Shown here: in pieces, positions 33,340 to 34,645 of the stretch | Layout: every line of letters starts with the position of its first letter | Numbering within the stretch: the first letter of the stretch is position 1 | Origin: CAZJFH01 sp964545205 | GTDB taxonomy: Bacteria > Pseudomonadota > Alphaproteobacteria > Rhodospirillales > Magnetospirillaceae | Direction: 5' to 3' | DNA: 34,645 nucleotides | NCBI GenBank assembly: GCA_964545205.1 | Contig: CAZJFH010000055.1 | Coordinates: 1 to 34,645 of the forward strand | The notes under the pieces: generated by a model | Seen by the model: the letters and a program-made list of their open reading frames with translations, nothing else | Database searches by the model: none | What the model was told of the DNA's origin: nothing | Position numbers and translations under genes: made by a program

Positions 33340-34645
33340 CGCACCGCGTCGTGGCAGGCGAGCACGGCCGAGTTGACGATGTCGGTCACGGTCGCGTCCA
33401 TCGCCGTGATCTGCACCGGCTTGTCGAGGCCGATCAGCAACGGCCCGATCACCGTGCCGCCGCCCAGCTTCTGCAGCAGCTTCGAGGCGATGTTGCTGGC
33501 GTAGAGGCCGGGCATGATCAGGATGTTGGCCGGCCCCGACAGGCGGCAGAACGGATACAGCCGCCGCAGCTCGTCGTCGAGGGCGACATCGGCCGCCATC
33601 TCGCCGTCGTATTCGAAGTCGACGTGACGCTGGTCGAGTTCGGCCACCGCGTCGCGCATGCGCTGGGCGTGCTGGGCCGGCGGATTGCCGAAGTTCGAGT
33701 AGCTGAGCAGCGCCACCCGCGGCTCGTGGCCCATCTGCCGCGCCTTGGCCGCGGTCTGCACCGCGATGTCGGCGAGCTGCTTCGGTGCCGGCACCTCGTT
33801 GACGGTGGTGTCGGCGATGAACACCGTTCGGCCGCGCGCCACCATGATCGTCAGGCCGAACACCAGCTCGCCCGGGCGCGGGTCGATCACCCGGGTGATC
33901 TCGTCGAAGGTGTGGTAATAGCTGCGGGTCAGGCCGGTGACCATGGCGTCGGCGTCGCCGGCATGGACCATCAGGGCGCCGAAGATGTTGCGCTCCTGGT
34001 TGACCATGCGCTGGGCGTCGCGGTAGAGCGCGCCGCGGCGCTGCAGCCGCCGGTACAGCACCTCGGTGTAGTGCTTGTTGTGGTAGCTGAGCTTGGCGTT
34101 GTGGATCTCGAGGCCCTCGGTGTCGCCGAGGCCGATCGCCCGCATCGTCTCCTTGATGCGCGACTCGCGGCCGATCAGCACCGGGGTGCCGAAGCCGGCG
34201 TTGCGGAAGGCCATCGCGGCGCGGATCGTCTTCTCCTCCTCGCCCTCGGCGAACACCACCCGTTGCGGGGTGGCGCGCACCTTCTCGAAGATCGCCTGCA
34301 GGCTGGCGGCGGTCGGATCGAGCCGGGCCGAGAGCTGGGTGCGGTACTCGGCCATGTCGATGATCGGCTTGCGGGCGACGCCGGACTCCATCGCCGCCTG
34401 CGCCACCGCCGCCGGAACCGACGTGATGAGCCGCGGGTCGAACGGGACGGGGATGACGTATTCCGGGCCGTAGCGCAGCCGGCGGCCGGAATAGGCGGCG
34501 TCGACCTCGTCGGGCACGTCCTCGCGCGCCAGCGCGGCGATCGCCTCGGCCGCCGCGATCTTCATGGCGTCGTTGATGGTCGAGGCGCGCACGTCGAGCG
34601 CGCCGCGGAAGATGTAGGGGAAGCCGAGCACGTTGTTGATCTGGT
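33336..34645 (-). CDS. maeB: NADP-type malic enzyme with phosphotransacetylase-like domain (5' end outside window)
   Basis: The frame is open to the window edge, so about 435 C-terminal residues are present. The first visible residues (QINNVLGFPYIFRGALDVRA) belong to the end of the malic-enzyme NAD(P) domain. From about residue 120 a phosphotransacetylase-type (PTA) domain follows, including RVVFAEGEEEKTIRAA, MVHAGDADAMVTGLTRSYYHT, FIADTTVNEVPA and LPGLY-like segments. This fusion is the standard MaeB architecture; the PTA domain is regulatory and non-catalytic in characterised members. The enzyme decarboxylates malate to pyruvate, making NAD(P)H. Its stop overlaps the phoR start by 4 bp, so the two are translationally coupled. 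Confidence 0.93.
   Translation of the reverse strand, partial: QINNVLGFPYIFRGALDVRASTINDAMKIAAAEAIAALAREDVPDEVDAAYSGRRLRYGPEYVIPVPFDPRLITSVPAAVAQAAMESGVARKPIIDMAEYRTQLSARLDPTAASLQAIFEKVRATPQRVVFAEGEEEKTIRAAMAFRNAGFGTPVLIGRESRIKETMRAIGLGDTEGLEIHNAKLSYHNKHYTEVLYRRLQRRGALYRDAQRMVNQERNIFGALMVHAGDADAMVTGLTRSYYHTFDEITRVIDPRPGELVFGLTIMVARGRTVFIADTTVNEVPAPKQLADIAVQTAAKARQMGHEPRVALLSYSNFGNPPAQHAQRMRDAVAELDQRHVDFEYDGEMAADVALDDELRRLYPFCRLSGPANILIMPGLYASNIASKLLQKLGGGTVIGPLLIGLDKPVQITAMDATVTDIVNSAVLACHDAVR

Overview
The window is a very G+C-rich, densely coded stretch of bacterial chromosome. No gap between genes exceeds about 260 bp, and I see no rRNA, tRNA, insertion sequence, phage gene or CRISPR array. 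The gene set (AcnB aconitase, acetoacetyl-CoA synthetase, a malyl-CoA lyase/thioesterase-like gene next to a mesaconyl-CoA hydratase, a malic enzyme fused to a phosphotransacetylase domain, a PRC-barrel protein, PhoR/PstB/PhoU) and the codon use point to an alphaproteobacterium, probably of Rhodospirillales type. That placement is an inference, not a phylogeny.

Layout. 1-512: the 3' end of acnB, closed by a strong hairpin terminator shared with the converging gene. 590-4074: a glutamine-rich exported PRC-barrel protein, then an OmpR-type response regulator divergent from a PAS histidine kinase. 4082-7702 (minus): a family 2 glycosyltransferase, a small beta-barrel-like exported protein and acetoacetyl-CoA synthetase. 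7869-10791 (plus): a GT87-type membrane glycosyltransferase, an EamA transporter and an SDR dehydrogenase. 10804-12814 (minus): a LysE-type exporter, an unusual CheY-like protein and pyridoxal kinase. 12919-14958 (plus): a CitE/Mcl2-like protein and mesaconyl-CoA hydratase. 14980-17169 (minus): a large beta-helix/RTX protein. 17372-18673 (plus): an AmpG-type permease. 18677-19819 (minus): a polysaccharide-deacetylase-like protein. 20075-25950 (plus): a hybrid kinase with receiver and Hpt domains, alanine dehydrogenase, pyrophosphatase, then a DUF350-DUF1190-ATP-grasp cluster. 25960-26463 (minus): a DUF421 membrane protein. 26559-28463 (plus): an exported GH13 enzyme. 28671-34645 (minus): malic enzyme, phoR, a Pit transporter, pstB and phoU in that order of transcription.

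How the genes work together. The right end is a phosphate block, but a Pit permease stands where pstS, pstC and pstA would be expected between phoR and pstB. The centre is carbon metabolism around acetyl-CoA, acetoacetate and C4/C5 acyl-CoA intermediates. Several genes concern the cell surface: GT2, GT87, the deacetylase-like protein, the RTX beta-helix protein and AmpG.

Items most worth a second look are: a CheY-like protein whose phospho-acceptor aspartate is replaced by asparagine and whose C-terminus resembles the CheY-binding peptide of FliM; the phoR-pit-pstB-phoU arrangement; the YjfL/YjfM/YjfC-like cluster directly behind ppa; a composite palindromic repeat with compensatory base changes; a roughly 28 % glutamine PRC-barrel protein; and several undescribed inverted repeats in regulatory positions.
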